From Adineta vaga (taxonomy: Eukaryota; Rotifera): 64,000 nucleotides of DNA. This document shows, in pieces, positions 61,165 to 64,000 of this stretch (the first letter of the stretch is position 1; every line of letters starts with the position of its first letter). Location: positions 1,364,001 to 1,428,000 of the forward strand of contig CP075493.1 in assembly GCA_021613535.1 (NCBI GenBank), written 5' to 3'. Both the position numbers and the translations under genes were made by a program. The notes below the pieces were generated by a model. The model saw only the letters and a list, made by a program, of their open reading frames with translations, was not told the origin of the DNA and ran no database searches.

Positions 61165-63263
61165 TTATGATGAAGAAAAATCAAATGCAATCATTTCCAA
61201 AGTTGAAATAGAAAAATATGTTTGAGAACAAAGTGGTTGATTATCAAATGTGTCACAATGTGTTGTAAGACCTTCACATAAATTTTGATCAATACATAAA
61301 CCATCACCATTTCTATAAGAAATAAAGAGAATACAATACAATCAATTCTATTTCATTACCCTCCACCAATAATTAATTTTTCGTTATTAACAAATAAAAA
61401 CATTTCACGTTTAGCTTGATTTTGACGATTGCTATCATTAGATTGTTGTCCCACCCATGGATATCGAGTTTCTTTTGGTACAAGTGTAAATAGAAATGAT
61501 TCACCAAAACCAAAATATGTTCGTTTATGACGATCAGACCATTGACCAGCACAAAATGCACCAAAAATCTATTCAAATCAAGTCATTTGTTTGCTTTCCT
61601 CGAAACAATCAACTTACTTCGCCATTTGTTGCTTTAACAATTAACAATGAATATTCGAGTTCATCAATTTTATTTAATAAAGTTTGTAAACGAAATCCAT
61701 GTTCTTCAGTTGTAAATACTAACATGGGTTGAGATATACTCAATCGTACTGGTAGCCAATTCCATAATATAAGAAACTAAATAAGAAAATGATTGTAATC
61801 TTATACGAAAATATATGTCATTAAGAGAAATACTTGTTCTTGATTAAGCATAGAATTTGTTGGTATGTTGATTTGATGTTGTGGTGTTATTGTTAGAATT
61901 TGTTGATTGAAAAGATTTGAAGTAGTATTGCTATTCTTTGATTTAATATCATCATGTAATGTTTGTTGACGAGTTCCACGTAAAAGTTTTTCTTCTTGTT
62001 CAATTAATTGTTCAATGGTACGTCGTTTAAAATTTCGAATATGAAATGCAATCTAATGAAAAGATGACCAGAAAAATAATCACAATTCTGTTTCTAAAAT
62101 TATTTACACGTAAAATTTGATCAATTGGTATAGAAATTTGTTGACAAAAATTAGTCATTGTCAAATGATTCTCATTCGATTGACGTTTGATTCCTTTTGA
62201 TCGACAAATGCATAGAAAATGAAAGAAATGAATCTTCTCTTTTTTTTCTACATACTTTTTGTATATAAATGAACAAGTGTTAAACTAACACGAAATAATA
62301 ATTTTGGTCCTTCCATAAGAAAACAATCGATTATCTTTACCTAAAATCAGTAGAATATGTCGATATAATTGAAATGAAATAGCTTGGAATTATATACAAT
62401 ATAGAAAAATGGTAAATAACGAAATATCCACCAAAACCATTCTTGATAAAAATCTTTTGAATATCGCGAATCAATAATATCAGCAGCAGATTTCTAGAGT
62501 AGAGACGAAGAAAAAAATTGATATAAATATTTAATAAAATTCAACATACATAATGTAGTCTTAATAACTTTTGAAATACATTACAATAAGCTTCCCATTG
62601 TAAATGTGTTTCTCCACAGAGCCAATTCTTTACTAATAAACGATTAATTAAATATAAAACTTCATATTCATTATGATAATGTAATAGTAATGCAGAAAAT
62701 GGTTGTAATGTTGGACAATAGGTGACATCAGGATGTTGTAAAGCAAATGTTGAAATAATTCGATGTAATATTGAACGACCTCTTGTTTCATTTAAATGAT
62801 AAAAACATAAATTGGTTGTATCAACAAATTTTGGCCATTGTGTATTAATAAAAGAAACTGAATTGAGATTATTTTCAACAATCATTGTTGATGTTGTTAA
62901 ACCTGTTTGCGATACATGACGACGTTGTTTTGATCTACTAACACGATTTATTGTTGATATATTCATCCATAATTGTCGACGTATACGATGATCAATAGGC
63001 CATAAAACTGAACGTATGAGATATTTTAAACGATAGAAATCATCATTTGGTACGGAATGTGATGTGACACTCAATGATGAATCAGTTGAATGGAATATAT
63101 GACTATTGGTATCATTCCAAGAAAGAAGATCAATAAGATCTTGATGATGATGATGTTTTTGAAGATTTTGTTGTTGTTGCGAAGTTAATGGTTTTCGAAT
63201 TTCGATTAAGAGATTATCAACAATAACATCATGATAGAATGGATGATTTATATCATTTGCCAT
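61165..63263 (-). CDS. TBC1D24: TBC1D24-like protein (TBC plus TLD domains)
   Basis: Membrane-trafficking and oxidation-resistance type protein, TBC at the N-terminus and TLD at the C-terminus. Met at 63263; TAA at 61167-61165. The TBC part has IRSVLWPIDHRIRRQLWMNI, FVDTTNLCFYHLNETRGRS, FALQHPDVTYCPTLQPFSAL and, in a later exon, DCFLMEGPKLLFRVSLTLVH, matching the TBC1D24 order. A linker with QLIEQEEKLLRGTRQQTL follows. The TLD part has LWNWLPVRLSISQPMLVFTT, ATNGEIFGAFCAGQWSDR, TYFGFGESFLFTL and SHCDTF-like THCDTFDNQPLCS. The order TBC-TLD on one chain is diagnostic. The TBC lacks an evident catalytic Arg finger, as in vertebrate TBC1D24. Seven or so exons. Confidence 0.88.
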
Positions 63264-64000
63264 ATCTACATTTAATTGAATTCAGTTATGTTTCAGTAAA
63301 ATGAAAATAAAAGAGTAGACAGACAAACTTGAAGAACTAAAACAAGTAAAGAATATGTTATTCCTTCTTTTTTTTCTTCGTTTCTTCTTCTTCTTCTTCT
63401 CCTTCAACAGTCTCGTTCATTCGTCTCTTTCTATACTATTAGATAAGTGTGACAAAAACTCCCGTTTTCTAGATTTTTTTCTATAGCGAGTCAAGTAGCT
63501 GAATAAACAAAAATGATCGATCGACATAAGAGAGAAAGAAAAACAAATTTTTGACGACTTCTATTCTCTCTAAGAGTATTGTTGTTAATTTATACTCCTC
63601 TACTTTCTTGTTTTATTCTTTCTTTTCCATCAAACTCTCCGATTGCGCACGAGATCGAATGAATCAATCTGTTCATGCAAACTAATTTTCGCATCACTTA
63701 GTAATCGTTCTATGTCGATGTCTAATTGTATATGGCACTCAACATCTCAAGGACAATAGTGATATGAGATTATTTCTTATGTAAAATTAGAACGAAAGAG
63801 AAAAAGAAATCGTCATCATCGACAACATAACAGAAAAAGAACGAGAAGATGAGAAAAATCTTAATCTACGAGCAAAACAAGAAATTAATTAGTACTTATC
63901 TTACTTTTAATCTCCTTTCGGATCTTAAATCATATATGAGCTGTTCATTTCAATTATATGAGAAGAAAATCATGTCTATAAGGCAACTGAATTAGTTGAC
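63264..64000. other. Upstream of the TBC1D24-like gene
   Basis: A (TTC)n run lies at 63382-63402. The rest is AT-rich with no supported exon. Confidence 0.5.

Overview
The window looks like nuclear DNA of a bdelloid rotifer (Rotaria/Adineta type; the species is not decidable here). It is AT-rich, its genes are cut by many short GT-AG introns (often 40-70 bases), intergenic spaces are small, and several proteins belong to families expanded in bdelloids: NHL-repeat ectoproteins, an NHL-polycystin fusion, a K+-channel-like ionotropic glutamate receptor and a small leucine-rich F-box-like protein. No rRNA, tRNA, CRISPR array or clear autonomous transposon was seen. Introns were placed by reading frame and splice sites, so exon edges are approximate unless stated.

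1-7 kb is gene-poor and repeat-rich: an edge gene fragment, a degenerate ~31-bp tandem array in two blocks, a fold-back element, a ~74-bp tandem array, two short TIR elements, the first copy of a ~0.2-0.3 kb dispersed repeat, and a broken F-box-like gene.

7-21 kb is a rearranged block. Intact genes are a kinesin (7377-9767, -), an FBXL2/FBXL20-type F-box LRR gene ending in a CaaX-like tail (13501-16122, -) and a Pro-rich repeat gene (19876-21038, -). Truncated second copies lie nearby in opposite orientation: the 3' part of the Pro-rich gene (12172-13091, +) and the 5' part of the kinesin (17235-17905, +). Two more copies of the dispersed repeat occur here. One sits exactly between two truncated gene ends.

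23-56 kb is rich in receptors and channels: a receptor guanylate cyclase (23892-29646, +), a rhodopsin-type GPCR (32721-33821, +), a secreted-type glutathione peroxidase (39340-40405, +), an ionotropic glutamate receptor with a TVFGYG pore motif (41355-44069, +), an NHL protein (44336-45757 plus a signal exon, -) and, divergent from it, a giant NHL-REJ-GPS-PLAT-polycystin protein (46737-55540, +) carrying a one-base frameshift. Remnants of a second NHL-polycystin gene lie at 34.8-35.7 kb. A polyQ nuclear-type protein is at 36768-37768 (-).

56-64 kb holds a capicua-N-terminus-like protein without an HMG box (56340-57899, -) and a TBC1D24 orthologue with TBC and TLD domains (61165-63263, -), followed by a decayed tandem copy of its own tail.
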